A stretch of 64,000 nt of DNA from assembly GCA_005765155.1 (NCBI GenBank), contig VCCP01000001.1, positions 2,480,001-2,544,000 of the forward strand, read 5' to 3'. The position numbers were made by a program, and so were the translations under genes. The stretch comes from Zelopaecilomyces penicillatus. Taxonomy: Eukaryota > Ascomycota > Sordariomycetes > Hypocreales > Pseudodiploosporaceae. Shown here piece after piece: positions 43,380 to 56,301 of the stretch (position 1 is the stretch's first letter; each line of letters starts with the position of its first letter). The notes below the pieces were generated by a model. It saw nothing but the letters and a program-made list of their open reading frames with translations. It did not search any database and was not told where the DNA came from.

Positions 43380-45591
43380 GTCGAGAATGAGACAGCCTAG
43401 ACGGGATTTGCAGATGGTGGAGGTAGGTTCCGTTCTGTGTTGCGGTCGAGTGTGAAAAAGGTCACAGCTCGGAATCACGAGATGTGGACAGACTTTAGGA
43501 TATAAGAGGGAGGCACTTCGGGCCAGAAGGATTTGAATTGGGATGAATAATTCGATATTATGATGGTGTTGAGGTTGAATCAGGATCTTGGAAGGTACGT
43601 GGTGTCTTGTTTGGGGAGGGTAAAGGGAGGTAGGAGGGTTCAGGGCTGCCAGTGTCGGGGCCCGTTTTTTGGACAGGGCAGTGGGAGCTAAAGCCACCAA
43701 CATCACTAACCTACTAACGTACCTAACTGTACCTCCCCCTGCCCCTACATGTAATGGTGTCAACACGTCACTGGGAGCAAGAAGCGCTTCTAGAAACCAG
43801 CAGAACTGTACAGTTGCCAAACAGCTGATCCTGACTCTTTTGCATTTTTTATTTTTATTTTATTTTCAATTCCTTTTAGTGGTTTGTGCGTTTGTGTTAC
43901 GAGAGCGTAGTATATCTCTTCTGCTGTTTGCTTGCCCAGCCTGACAGCTGGCAGGTTTGGCAGCGCTTGGTCAATATCTGGAGCAGCTAACGATAGGCGA
44001 GTGAGTGTTTGACCATGCGACTGTGCGAGAGCAATTGGACACACTTCCCAAACAAACCTCCGGGACAAACGAGAGACATGGATAAGCAAGGCCAGTGGCA
44101 GAGACGCGGGGAACGCCGCTCAAGAGGGAAAACATGGGGCATGACCCGGCATGCGAATTAGTAGCTGGGGGCACCACGGACCTTCAATTCTTTGTGACTG
44201 GTCTCGAAGCAACGGCACAGTACGAACCCTCTTCATCAAATTCGTTTAATACCAACTCTATCTACAGATGTCAGAAGCTGTAGTCTTCTGAGATCCGGCA
44301 AGAATCGAGTATTGCAATGGAAATTACGGGTGACATTGAATTATCAATGTGGTGATCAGTAACATGTTGTCTGTATAAAATATCATTCGCCTTCATGCTG
44401 CCTGATTCTAAGGTTTGTCTGCCCGTGTCCTGTCGACCCAAACACTTGTCTAGAAGACCCGCTCGGCGCGCTTGACTCCGCGACGCGTAGCTCGCCTCTA
44501 AGCTATCTGAGAGTTGAGGGCGAGTGGGCTTAAGCTCTGCGCACAAAATCCGTTTAGAGCTGCGCTTGACCTACCCAAATTTGGGGGTTGACGTCGATTG
44601 AATGAGCAGCCACACATGCAACGGGCGTCATCTATTGTCGGCGTACAGCTATATCGCGTGTTACAATTGACTTCCACGAACCTCCCCTTTCCATTTCTTC
44701 GAGCATTGAACATGCATGAAACATTTCGACCAGACGCTGGTTGACTGAGCAGCTTTCTGCTTTGACTCGGTGCCCTGTATGTTTAGATTGTTACGGCATT
44801 GTTGATGTTGCGACAGCCCAACCATACTCCAAGTTCATTCAGCCTTTGAACCGGGCCAAGGTGTCCTACTCAGGTGGTCAGTGTTGACTTCCTTGAGCCT
44901 AACTCTCAATAAATATCAATGCCATACCCGGGTGACCTTTCTGACACTCCTGACTGACAGGCCTCTTTCCCCTGACTGCTTTGAGTGAATTGCAGCTTCT
45001 TTTACCAAGCTATAAGCATGTCAGTCTCTTCGAATCATAGTCAACCTTGGGCGGGTCAATTGTACGTTTCCATGAAAAGAACATAATTGAGGAATATCTA
45101 TGTGCCATAATTTAGCAATCGCGCCCATATAGTAAGCATGCCTTAGCTCATAGAGTGTACCGTAATATCGGCATTTTTCTTAATGTTTTGCCCGGAATGG
45201 GCTTTGATTATCTTTTTGACCGTGGCCTTGGGATATGGCTTTTTGCCCAGAGCCATGATCTTTGAGCGTCAGTGTTTTGAGTCGAGACAAGCTTTTTTGT
45301 ATGAGGGAGTTCAAATTCTTGAAGGGTAAACAAGAAGCCGCCGTGTAATTTGATGCATTCAAGCTCTGAGCCAGTATTGGGAGTTACACGATGTAATGCA
45401 AGGGTTCTCGGCGCGTCTTGCTGGGAGAAGACGCATTCTCCGTGCGAGATAACAAGCACTGTATGTTCACACTGTTACCCCACCATCCACCATCACGAGC
45501 TGGGCAAAAGTCAGGACAACTCTGCCGCCCTTGATCAAGCAGCTCTGCAACACATAGCTGTTACTTGGGATTCTCGAGCCCATCACTCATC
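43380..45591. promoter_or_regulatory. 2.2-kb region between divergent YAG7-like and prefoldin 4 genes
   Basis: I see no supportable gene in this long interval. It contains short AT-rich stretches (43845-43870) and many small frames without protein character. Both promoters should lie at its ends. Confidence 0.45.
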
Positions 45592-46176
45592 ATGGCGTCA
45601 TTAGTTCAGCGCCGCATGGTATGAAAACCCTGGGACCGGATCGGATAGCTTTTCAGTCTACTAAATTGCCCCACCTAGCTGTCCAAAGAGGACGAAGCGA
45701 CAGACGAGGTTGAGGTTCGACGAGAGGACCAGAACAAGATCAACAAGTTCAGTCGTCTGCACCAAAGAGAGCTCGCCTTGAAGGAAGAACTTCAAGCCAA
45801 GAACGTACGCATATTGCCGTTCCGTTTTGTTGCACTTGCGGCTAATACCAGTTGCAGAAGGAGAAAGAAGAGCTGGACGACCTCAGCACCGAATTGGAAC
45901 TGGCGGACGAGGACGAAAAGATCCGGTTCGTCTACACATCACCTCCGCCATGCGTTTGTTCATAGCTAATGCAGTACCTGCAGGTATAAGATTGGGGATG
46001 CCTTTTTCCATATTTCACTCGAACAAGCTCAAGAAATGCTAGAAACGGCTACGTCCAAGCTCGAGGAGGAAACAGATGAGCTGGATGAGAAAATGGAAGT
46101 TATTCGCGAGGAGATGACACAGCTCAAGGTGGAGTTGTACGCAAGATTCGGCAAGCAAATCAACCTTGAAACGTAA
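45592..46176 (+). CDS. GIM3: Prefoldin subunit 4
   Basis: Prefoldin is the hexameric cochaperone that hands nascent actin and tubulin to the chaperonin CCT; subunit 4 is a beta-type subunit. Four exons: 45592-45618 (27 nt), 45679-45804, 45858-45925 and 45984-46176, giving 137 residues, the family's normal size. The start is MASLVQRRM-LSKEDEATDE. The first helix has VRREDQNKINKFSRLHQREL, the central hairpin has IRYKIGDAFFHISLEQAQEM, and the second helix contains LDEKMEVIREEMTQLKVELY. The end is FGKQINLET. All intron phases match. Confidence 0.95.
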
Positions 46177-46986
46177 AAATAAGGGAGCTATTATTCATAC
46201 CCCGCCAGGCGTACGTATTATTGGAAGCACGCGTTTGCGGAACGAGCAAATTCCGACGACGACGATTCCGCCTTTACGTATGGAGAGAAAGGGAAAAAAA
46301 TCGCTACAGCATGATTCTCCAAACTAAAGCAAGCCAGCGGTTAATTTCTCAGCGGATTCAGTATAGAATTGTGGGAAAGGTAAAAGGTAATCCAGACGTG
46401 ACGCAACAAGTACTAGCAAGTTCGGTAATTGTCGGCACCACCCTGCCTGCATCTGGAAAGTGCACGATTACGCTGATGATGATGGCGTAATATCTGTGCC
46501 TTTATCAGCCACCCTCGCCCCTCGTCCACTTCCGATGGATGCCGGGAGAAAGGTGAACACCGGAAATAAGATGAGGGCTCTCCAACTAAATCCACCGTGG
46601 ATGGTGGAGTCCGGCGCCGGAGTTCTATGAAGCATCGGGCCCATTGAGGCGCCCAATGGCCATGAAGATCCCTGCCCAGTGGTGGGGAGAGGCCAAGGCG
46701 CATCACATAGAATCCTGGGTCAACAACCAGCTACGCTGCAGCCCCCACGACGTTCGCTCTCGACTAAGTCTGCTTGCTCACCAAATGTTCCATGGAGCTC
46801 AAAACTCCCTATTTGACCATGTCTCCCCTCTTATTTCTTTCATCAATCCCCGAGGCGCCTTGTCTTGCCTATATCGTGCTGTGTCCGGAGTAGAGGTGCC
46901 GGCTTTGCTTAGTCTTGCCACCAGTCCGCCATACCTTGTGTTAGCAATTCAAATCCCCAAGGTGCGCGCTGCCTTCCGCTATCGAA
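46177..46986. promoter_or_regulatory. Intergenic region upstream of the MFS transporter
   Basis: This 810 bp holds the 3' region of prefoldin 4 and the promoter of the MFS gene. A plus-strand frame at 46644-46997 overlaps the MFS start and is probably non-coding leader. Confidence 0.45.
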
Positions 46987-48919
46987 ATGCCCGGTAGCGA
47001 GTCGAGTCACACAGCGGCTGATGGCTCTTCGTCCATTTATGAGCGTAAGTCTTTCCCCCGCCTGCCTCGCCTATCGTCCTCTACTCTTCCTGAACTGACC
47101 CCGACGGTTTCCAGGCGGCCGAAGGAGAAGCACATCCATCACGAGCCAAATTCATCATTTGAATCCGAATGAGGATGCTCGGTCATGTTATGAACAAGAG
47201 GATGCAGGCCGAGGAATTGGGGCTTTGCACCACATTCGGTCCCGGACCCGAAGCCGAACAAACCAGCATGTCATAGCTTGGACACTTGACGACCCTGAGA
47301 ATCCATACAATTGGTCCAGTGTATGTTGTCTTATCATGTTGTCTCCCGTCATCTTCAGGCTTATAGGCTAAAACAAAAGTCCTGTGTAGCTCAAAAAGGC
47401 CATTTTGTTGAATCTGACAGGTATCCTTGTCATCAACTCCACCATGGGCTCTGCCCTTCCCAGCATGGCCATGCCTGAAATCACCAAAGAATTCGGCGTC
47501 ACGTCCAGAGCACAGAGAGTGTTGCCGATTTCCGTCTATCTAGTCGGCTACGTCTTTGGCCCCATGATCTGGGGTCCTCTCAGCGAGCATTATGGCCGGC
47601 GCAACTTGTCTATCGTCACGTTCGCCATCTTTTCCGCTTTTGCCATGGCGTGCGCCCTTGCACCGAGCTGGTCAGCACTGCTTGTACTCCGGTTCTTCTG
47701 CGGTGTCGTTGCCAGCGCACCGATCGCCATCACGGCGGGCATCCTAGCAGATATTTATAACGACACAAGGACAAGAGGAAGGGCTTTTGCCGTCTTCATG
47801 GTGGTATGTGGTTTCAGCGTTCACTACGGCCGTTTCGCTCTTTCTCTCACAAAAGATCACAGAACTAACATACTCATTGATATCTAGACGACCGTCTTTG
47901 GTCCGTTGTTTGCACCAATTGTATCAGGGTTTGTCTCACCTGCGATTGGCTGGAGATGGGTATTCTGGATCGGCCTCATCTTTGCCGGGATAACACTCAT
48001 CATGGTTGCTTTTCTCCCCGAGACTTATGCTCCCATCCTGCTCTCCCAACGCGCAAAGAAGATGCGAAAGCAGGACGCATCCTCAAACGCCATCGCTCCG
48101 CGTGACCTCGAAGAGACGGACTTGTCCCGGCTCTTCACTGTAGTCCTCACAAGACCGCTTCGTATGCTCATCTCCGAGCCCATCGTTTCCAACACGTGTG
48201 CCTACCTCGCCCTCGTGTACTCAATATTCTACATGTCTTTTCAGGCCTTTCCAATCATCTTTCAGAACCTTTACAGCTTGTCCCCTGGCGTCACCGGGCT
48301 GGCTTATCTGCCAATCGGTGTGGGTGCATGCCTCGCCATACCCATATTCTGGTATTGGGATAATGTAATCCGCGATGCTGAGGCTCGCGATGTACCTTGG
48401 ACCAAGCGTGAAGAGTATCGGCGTTTACCCCTCGCATGCATTGGGGGGCCCCTGTTTGTTGTGTCTTTGTTTTGGTTGGGCTTCACAGCCCGTCCGTCTG
48501 TATCATTCGTTGTTCCTATGCTCGCAGGCATCCCTTTCGGCATGGGCTACCTGCTTATCTTCATGGCCCTTCTCAACTATCTAACTGATGCATACGAAAT
48601 ATATGCTGCATCCGCCAACGCTGCGTCGTCTACTTGCAGGTCCCTCTTGGCAGTAGTGCTCCCGCTTGCCACAGGCCCCATGTTTAGAAATCTCGGCATC
48701 TCGGGTGCCTGCGCTCTGCTAGGTGGACTCAGTGCTGTAATGTGTGTGATTCCGTTCGTTTTTATATGGAAAGGGAATAGCATTAGGAACCGCTCCAAGT
48801 TCTGCATCGCTCTGTGCGAGAGAAAGGAGGATTTGCTACGCAGAGCTGCAGAAGAGAGATTAAGGTTGGAAAGAGTGGCGATGAGGGGGGAAGAGGAAAA
48901 GGTGGAAGATGTAGTCTAA
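46987..48919 (+). CDS. Major facilitator superfamily transporter (DHA1-like drug:H+ antiporter type)
   Basis: Four exons: 46987-47044, 47115-47320, 47390-47803 and 47888-48919, giving 569 residues. A 90-residue hydrophilic N-terminus ends in VIAWTLDDPENPYNWSS, the conserved lead-in to TM1 of fungal DHA1 carriers. Motif A is seen as GPLSEHYGRRNLSIV between TM2 and TM3. RFFCGVVASAPIAITAGILA lies in TM4 and WRWVFWIGLIFAGITLIMVA in TM6, followed by FLPETYAP. Six more membrane segments follow after a central loop. The substrate is unknown; relatives export drugs, polyamines or metabolites. No biosynthetic genes flank it. Confidence 0.9.
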
Positions 48920-49456
48920 TATGGAGCGAGTTCACGCTTGACAATCTCAGCGTTGCTAGTCTCACATGAAACAGACTGATTCACTTGTCTTGAAATATAT
49001 GAGAGTAACGATAAAATACACTAACTAATTACTAAAATATAATATGTGTTTGCGCGAGCACGAGCTCTCTATTAGAATTTGATTAAGAATAATAGTCCCT
49101 TTGAGGGGTTAGAGTTGAAGATAATATCATACAAATGGTGTGACACCTTCGGCTTCAACGCCATCAATCGCCAAATGCCACTCTTCAGCAACAGATACGT
49201 TGAGTAGCCTTGCACAATATTATATGGCGTCCACACCGTAAGGTTTTGTCTGCATGGCAACTCAAATTATCCATCCCTCAATATTCATACCATCCGTCTC
49301 TATCAAAAATACACAGATATTGAAGTCGTTAGCTGATAAATGTCGTCAAGCCACTCCATACCTTGGGGATCTTTATTGCATTTGATGAGTCATGTCCTGT
49401 AAACCACCGCTTTGTGTTTGCTCGAAACGGTAGGCGTGGCTCTGCACTTTGTGAGT
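48920..49456. other. Convergent intergenic region
   Basis: This 537 bp lies between the MFS gene and the large unknown gene. It is AT-rich at 49000-49060. No gene is seen. Confidence 0.5.
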
Positions 49457-52400
49457 TCAGAGATTAGAGGCGGAACGATCAGCCCAGGTGGAAGATGCTC
49501 GCTTTGCTACACTACTTATCGAGGTTGATTTCCATCGGCGCATAGCTGCAGCTCTGATGTTGCTTGTGATTGATTCCGAGTCACATTGCATATCAACATT
49601 GCTCATATCCGTTGATCTCATCCGACTCAAAGGTGTAACGAACACATCAGCCATAGGTTCACCATCACTGTAACGAGCATAGCTAATGCTCACAGCTGAA
49701 GTTGGCGTCATGTCCAAATCCACTCCTGCCATGCTTTCGTCAGCGTCGTGATCTGGCGTTTTAGCATCTTGAGACAATGTATGGAAAGTCCGGTTTCCAA
49801 TGCCACCTGTTGACGACGAGAATGAGGCATCCATGTCAGCCGATTGCAAGTTATATTTTGTGGTAGCAATAACTAAATTGTGGATGTTTGAGGCTTGACA
49901 CACTGTCTCTGCTGAGTCTTGCTTCAAGGCTAGAGATTGACTACCACTTTTGGTATTTGCACAAGATCCGGGCACATTTCTTGAATAGCTTTGATTTTCA
50001 CAAGCTGAGGTGATGGTTTTTCCAGGCATCAGTTTGACCAATCCAGATCTGACAGCCTTGCTCAGACGTACTGGCAGAGAGTGTGGCCCTGACTCATTAT
50101 TCCGCACGCTGTTGAAACCACATTCCTTTTCTGACTTGTGTCTTTCTTCGCACTTCAAGTGTGGGGCTTCGATTTCAAGAAGTTTCGCGTTTGTATGGCG
50201 ATCAAGAGCGTTATGGTCAGTTATCTCCGCCTGGTTGTGGAGTGGATATATTGACCAAGCCGGTGGAGGTATCGTAGCTCGGGGTGGGCACTTTAAAGAC
50301 CCATGTGTGATTGCTACCTCGCAATTCAATGACATGCCTGGATGCGTATTGGCTGCCCATCGCCGAAACATCTGCCGAGAAGGATCCCGCGGCTCTGGGA
50401 AAGGAATTTCGCCGGGAGGAGGTGTTAGTCGAGACATCTCGACATCTGTGCCCAGAGATGACATGGAGGACCTGTGCCCATAGTTTCTCCATTTCGGGAC
50501 GAAAGGTTTTGTTGACTTTGTTGTTGGTGAAGATTTGAAATGATAGGATTGATGGGAGTTCGAAACTTGACGTAGGTTCGCCAAGCCTTTGTTTTTTTCC
50601 CGTGGTTTTTGATGCTGCAAAAAAGTGGCAGTACCTACTCTCCCAGCTGAGGCTATGTCGCTGGCCTGCGCAGATGACAGTTCAGGCATGATCCCAAGGC
50701 CAAGAAAATTAGCATGATTAACAGCTCCATCGCCGCCAACAACGTTTGAGTGCATGCCCACACCAGCAATAGGAGAATTCTTACTTCCCGTTACTTCATT
50801 CCTATCCGGGCCTTGTTTAGATCGTTTCGAAATTGAAATGTTGAATCTCTCCATGAAAGATGGCTTTCTTGCCTGTGTGATGCCCGCTTGGTTGAACTCC
50901 TCCCTGAAACGGCTTGTCGTGCTTGAGACTAGCTTTTTGCGAGTTAAAGCTTCGCCAAATCTCTTTTCAATCGTCTTCAACTCAGCCTCCCGTTGATGAA
51001 AACTGGCGGTATCGGAGAGAGTAGGAGACTGATTTCTTGTCATTGTCGATTGAACGTTGGGCATTTCCATATGAATTTTGTTGAAGTTAGAAGCTTCGAA
51101 ATCTTCTGCGGTTGCATATGAACTTCTTTCATCGGAGGGCCCGAAAGCTCGTATTACAGAATGATTGCCATGCCCTGAAATGGTGTCATTATTGTGATAC
51201 GTAAGCCATATGGTAAAACTTACATCGAAATGGTGACAGTTCAAGGTTTTCAAGATCTTGCATGCTGAGATAATGTAAATTTGGCTGTGATCGAGCCGGG
51301 CTAGGTTGAAAGCTTGGCATAACAGAAGGATAGCTTGAAGAGCTATTTTCAATAGGTCGTGCAACTCCGACCGCCAGGCCATTAGCTTTACCCATTTTTA
51401 TGGAGGCATCTGCTGATGTTGTACCGTCAGATATCGTGGTTAAGTTAAGCCTTGGGGGGTTGGAAATGATTGTGCCACTTGGGGAGCTGCAGCCTGGCTT
51501 TAGGCCTATCTGTTCCTGAGCCAGAATGTAGGTTTTGTCCAAACTTTCTGCTGAATTGCAAGGCACTGTCAGGCCTTGCTTGCCAGTTGGGGTTGGAGTG
51601 TCCACGACTCTATCGAGCCCACCAAAGTCCGGTGTTGATGCATGAAAACCATCACGAGCAGCAGTTTCAACGCATTCGGGTTCTTCATGTGGCAACATAG
51701 ATTCGTCTCGTGACCTTAGTCCTTGGGCAATGAGCCAGATTCCTAGTGCCGATTGTTCTTCCCAAGCGTGAGACCCGTGGCGAATATCGAATTCATTATC
51801 CGCTCCCAACACCCGGTCGAGTCGAGGGGAACCATACATGCATCCAGCTGGCACTTGATATGTTGAATTTTGTGCACTTGCTGGCCGTTTGGGGGGTGAT
51901 GTCGAAGACGGAGCTTTCTTATGAATGAAAGTGTCTGAAATCTGGGCTGACTCTAACTTCTCATCATTATCCCTGCTTTTTGATGTCTCGGGACAGCTGC
52001 TACGCCGCTGGTTAGGATCACAAACTCCCTCGTGGATGGACGATATCGAGTTGAAGCTCGGCATAGGAGATGCAGAAAGGGCAGGTAAATGATGCCCGCT
52101 ATCGACAACGAACTCAATTGTGTCTCTTGGCCCACTGCCAGGTTGGCCAATATCAATGAGAGGCGACAAATATCGAGTGCTACGGTGAGACGTATTGGAA
52201 GAGTCATCATGAGCCTCTTGATTCTTGAGCTCGTCTTGAATTCTTTTTTGTCTGAAGCGTTTCAGCTCTGCTCTTCGAGCGATCTCTTCCTCGCTGGAAC
52301 CAGGTTGGGCACGAGTCCGACAAGCCAGGTTGTTCTCATGAGACATATGTCGTATCAGCTTACTTTTGACAATATCCAGAGCACTGTTTGTCTTGATGGA

Positions 52401-52679
52401 AGAGGTATTCCCTTCTTGTTCCACATCGCTTTCGAAATCATCGATAACGATCTGGGCAGACTGAGGTGAGTTCCCGAATAGAGCTGGCGAAGAGTTGGTA
52501 GGGCTTGTGTCGGGCTCGTTGGGGTTCACAGTAGGTTCCCGGGACTGCTCCAGCCAAATATCGGCCTCTCTTACTAGTAAGTCCCCCGGGAGCGGCGCTT
52601 GAGATGACGATACATGCTGTTGCTCATCGTTTGTCTCTCTGAGGCGGCGTCGGGAGCCACAGCAACACAATACGGACAT
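49457..52679 (-). CDS. Large disordered protein (1057 aa) of unknown function
   Basis: Two exons, 52679-51224 and 51174-49457, are separated by a 49-nt intron (donor GTAAGT, acceptor TTTCAG). The junction reads LELSPFR-WHGNHSVIRAFG in phase. The protein starts MSVLCCCGSRRRLRETNDEQ: three adjacent Cys next to basic residues could be palmitoylated. The rest is Ser/Pro-rich and low in hydrophobic residues. Short charged helical patches occur, such as IARRAELKRFRQKRIQDELK (about residues 135-154) and REAELKTIEKRFGEALTRKK after the intron, and one Pro-rich motif LTPPPGEIPFPEPRDPSRQM. I do not recognise a domain. It may be a lineage-specific scaffold, perhaps at the membrane. Confidence 0.75.
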
Positions 52680-53770
52680 GATGCCTAGCTCAAAACATAT
52701 CCAGGGTTATCATGTACCTGAAAAGACCTAGCGGATGTATCAAGAAGAACTCGTCCAGTGAATGGTGTTTGTTGGGAGTTCTGGATATGAGGCGGCGTGG
52801 GAAATGGAACTGTTGACTACTCAAAAGCAGAAGCCAACAGGCAAAAAAGCTTTCAATTACATGGAGATTAGGCCTGTAGAGCGAGGGCAGCGCAGAACAG
52901 TTTTCTCCTGAACGTCTTCGATGGGAGAGGAGGGGCGGCTGACCGCCTCGGTCGTCCTTCCCCAGTTCCTGCTCTTTGTAGACGTTGTGAAGGATGCGTT
53001 GCAGCGAGCTTTCCTCTGTTGGAGGTGCATTGCACTGAACTCTCCTTTTTTCGGCAGGCAGTGGCCTGGGACCTCAATAAACCCAGCAGCTGCTGAGATT
53101 AGTAGCCTGAAAGAACCAAACTGCGAAGCTGCCATGCTGAAGAATAAGGCACTTGCTACTACCTTTGGTACCTAATGATATCTACAAACCTAACCTACGT
53201 ACTCGTAGTACCTTACTATGCCTGGTTGCATTTCCATGACAGATACTGTTGGCCACGCTTGAAGCAGACACTGGTCCATCTAGCAAAGACAGCCAGTCAT
53301 GACGAGCTGCCAATGGCCACAACGTGGTTGGGTGGAATTCGGGTAACAATGAGAAACGCCCAATTAGGTCTCAAGAACGAGAGAGCAATTCAACCTGAGA
53401 ACGGTATGAGATTTGCCAAGATGCCTCTGACGGAGATACATCTAAGGCCTATTCACAGCTAAGGGTATAAAATTAGTTTGGGTGTTTTAAATTGCAAAAT
53501 ATTGAAACGCCATGGGTGATGTGTAGCCAGACAGGATGTTCCACTGGGATGATGTGTAATAGATCAAAGGAGCCCTCTTCTGCAGGTCTGAGTTTACGTT
53601 GATAGTCATCACGTGCGAGCGCGTCAAAGGGCACCACGCCCCTCCATGTCAGACCGCGTTGGGAACCTCACATCTGTATTTACCCCAGTGTCTGCGCCAG
53701 TATTGCTACTGAAGAAGCATGAGGACCAGCCGGTTACTAGCTGGCTCCCCTGAATTCCTTTCTGCATCTT
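52680..53770. promoter_or_regulatory. Region between two divergent genes
   Basis: This 1.1 kb lies between the starts of the 1057-residue protein gene (minus) and the AT-hook gene (plus). Short frames at 52857-53175 on either strand lack protein character. A CACGTG-like step (ATCACGTGC) is at about 53608-53616. Confidence 0.4.
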
Positions 53771-55678
53771 ATGGCTCCAATCTACATTGCCGACTCTGAC
53801 GATGAAGGCGAAAATGGCGATTGCGCACTGCCACCAAGTCCGCCCCTTGCTCCTATAGCAGATGTCCTAGCACTGCTAGACCATTCAACCAATCCGAATA
53901 CCGCGACTTCGTCCACTGACTCGACCTTGTTCAGAAAAGTTTTCAATGAGCAAAATGAGGCTGCGCGTGAACAAGGAGTTCACAATGTGGGAAAGGATTT
54001 CATGGCTTCCACCAGGGGTCTTAACCCTCTCCAGGAGCCTGCAGAGGGACTGGATCCGTTGTCTGTCATATCCTTCACGGATTCCTGCCCTCAGAATCAC
54101 AAGGCTTTGCTAGTTTCCACTCCCATGGACGAGCGAATCCAGCCACGTCCCCAGGCACCAGATCCCGAGGACATATGGGAAGTGCCAACAAGTCCATCGG
54201 GTAGCAATCATGCTGGCATATCCATTCGTACGAATGCAGGTATGCGCGCAACCAAAGGCGCTGCCGTATCGGTTATGCAAGGTTCAAAGGTAGACCTGAG
54301 GTCAGACGATACAGATGCACCGAGCACATGGGACACTGGTACCGACGATCAAGCCAGAAGCCTCAAAAGACGACGACTTGGAGACTCACAGGTGACGTCA
54401 GAGGTCTACAATGACGCTGAACTAGTCGCATTTCCTCAGGGCAACGATGCTCTTCAGTTGACATTAGAAACAAATGTGGCCTCAAGTATGCCTTGGCCAA
54501 CCATGCCTCTCGAAAGCGACACGTCATTCTACATTGCGTCTAAAGCTCTCACGGAGAGCCAGAAACTTCAGTATCATAGCATGCATCTAGCATCAAGCGG
54601 TGATGCAATGGGAGTTCTCAGTAGCAACAGGCCACTTCACACACCAAACATGGTCTGCCGTGATGCCTCCAGCGGATCCGCAACCAATATCAACACATCG
54701 CGGACTGATATTGGTTCATCTCACGATCTCTCCTTCGCACCTTTTGCACGAATGGAGATTGAACAAGCCCCCAAGGTTAAAGAGTATGGATCTCTTGGCA
54801 TGCGAAGAAATTCGTCTCCAGATGCCATTGCCTTGACTGGGCCAGAGTCGGATGGAAATCGGGTAGACAAACATGGTTTACAGGACGACTGTGCAATGGC
54901 CACTGATACCGTCACTCGACCCATGGAAGAGATCTCTGGCGTGGACATTTCATCCCCCCTGGCGACCACCGCTGCCGAAAGTCCACACCAACATGTACCG
55001 CCTGATGATGATGAGGAATCAGACTACGCCCCGAAACAGAAAATCGGCAGTAAATCCAAGAGAGGGAGAGGTCGGCCAAAGAAAACTGCAGCACTCGAAG
55101 AAACACCGGTCAAGGATGCCGAGCCACTACCAATAACACCGGTAACAACGAAGGAAAAGAAGAAACGCGGGAGACCAAAAAGGGGGGACAAGTCAAAGAA
55201 ACCCGAGCCACCACAACAGCCTACAGATGAGTTCAATGTTGAAGATGTGAATGGTAATGAGACAGTTAAGGGGGATGACGCGCACATGCACAGGCAATCA
55301 GCAGATCTAGAAGTTGTGGAAGCGAAACCAGTCCTAGCAGTCATGAAAAGAGACGTAACCAGCGAGAGCACATCTAGTGTCAGAGAAGAGGAGACAGCCG
55401 TTTATACAGACACTCCCAAATCCAAAACTGGCCCCAAGACAGTCTCAGCAACATCCGCAACATCTGCAGAGCCCGAAAGTCCTAACAAGGAAGAAGAAGC
55501 GCAACCGAAAGCGCAGACACGGCCACAGCCACAGGAGAACAAGAAGAAGGAAGGGTCCAACAAAGCAGGCAGTCTGAAAAAGACTCTATCAACACCGGTA
55601 GCAACCAAACCTATTTATAGGGTCGGGCTGAGCAAGCGATCGAAGATTGCCCCGCTGCTGAAGTCGCTACGCAAATAA
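53771..55678 (+). CDS. AT-hook DNA-binding protein
   Basis: This is an intronless 635-residue protein starting MAPIYIADSDDEGENGDCAL. It is disordered and acidic/Ser-rich for 420 residues. Two AT-hooks follow: KSKRGRGRPKKTAALE at about residue 427 and KKKRGRPKRGDKSKK at about 460, each with the GRP core that inserts into the AT minor groove. A Lys/Glu-rich tract precedes a distinct basic C-terminus, KPIYRVGLSKRSKIAPLLKS, ending LRK. That terminal motif looks like a short conserved interaction motif rather than a tail. A chromatin or DNA-repair role is plausible but inferred. Confidence 0.8.
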   Translation: MAPIYIADSDDEGENGDCALPPSPPLAPIADVLALLDHSTNPNTATSSTDSTLFRKVFNEQNEAAREQGVHNVGKDFMASTRGLNPLQEPAEGLDPLSVISFTDSCPQNHKALLVSTPMDERIQPRPQAPDPEDIWEVPTSPSGSNHAGISIRTNAGMRATKGAAVSVMQGSKVDLRSDDTDAPSTWDTGTDDQARSLKRRRLGDSQVTSEVYNDAELVAFPQGNDALQLTLETNVASSMPWPTMPLESDTSFYIASKALTESQKLQYHSMHLASSGDAMGVLSSNRPLHTPNMVCRDASSGSATNINTSRTDIGSSHDLSFAPFARMEIEQAPKVKEYGSLGMRRNSSPDAIALTGPESDGNRVDKHGLQDDCAMATDTVTRPMEEISGVDISSPLATTAAESPHQHVPPDDDEESDYAPKQKIGSKSKRGRGRPKKTAALEETPVKDAEPLPITPVTTKEKKKRGRPKRGDKSKKPEPPQQPTDEFNVEDVNGNETVKGDDAHMHRQSADLEVVEAKPVLAVMKRDVTSESTSSVREEETAVYTDTPKSKTGPKTVSATSATSAEPESPNKEEEAQPKAQTRPQPQENKKKEGSNKAGSLKKTLSTPVATKPIYRVGLSKRSKIAPLLKSLRK

Positions 55679-56301
55679 CATTTGCTCCACCCCCATACTG
55701 GGTGAAGATTAGTAGGATATCAATAGATTTTCTTGGAGATGATGGCGTTTGACGGAAAACTATTTCCTGTTGCTTTGGGGACCGAAACATACGCTATGTA
55801 TCTTTTCTGTGTAGGCAAAAATGACTAGATGATACCATATTTTACGAATGAATGACATATTACTTCTACATTGGCCTCAACTCACGATCCATACAGAATT
55901 TAATGCTACTTGCTTAGACAAGTGAAGGGGAAAGGTCGGTATGGTAAAAACAACACACATCACAAGGCGGTAGAGTAAGATAGTATAGTATTTCACATAG
56001 CTAACTAATGACCACAGCAAGGGCTGACGACATTCTGCCAATGGTTTACAACACCTTGTTTCACCTAGGACTTTAAGCCCCTTTAAAAAAAAAAACCTGG
56101 TGTGGAAGGAAGTTCCATAAAGTTCAACTCATGGTTTTGCTCCCCACAAAAATAACTTGATCAAGGAGGCAACCATTAGTAAGAAAGAACAGGGAACTGA
56201 AAAACGCCCGACTCGTCATGCATGCAGCCGACTCCGGGCTGAACTAAATAAACATTTTCCATGGGTTTCTGTTGGCACCGGTTGTGATACGCTGGGTGTT
56301 A
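55679..56301. other. Convergent intergenic region
   Basis: This 623 bp lies between the AT-hook gene and the carrier gene, with a 12-nt A-run near 56083-56094. No gene is seen. Confidence 0.5.
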
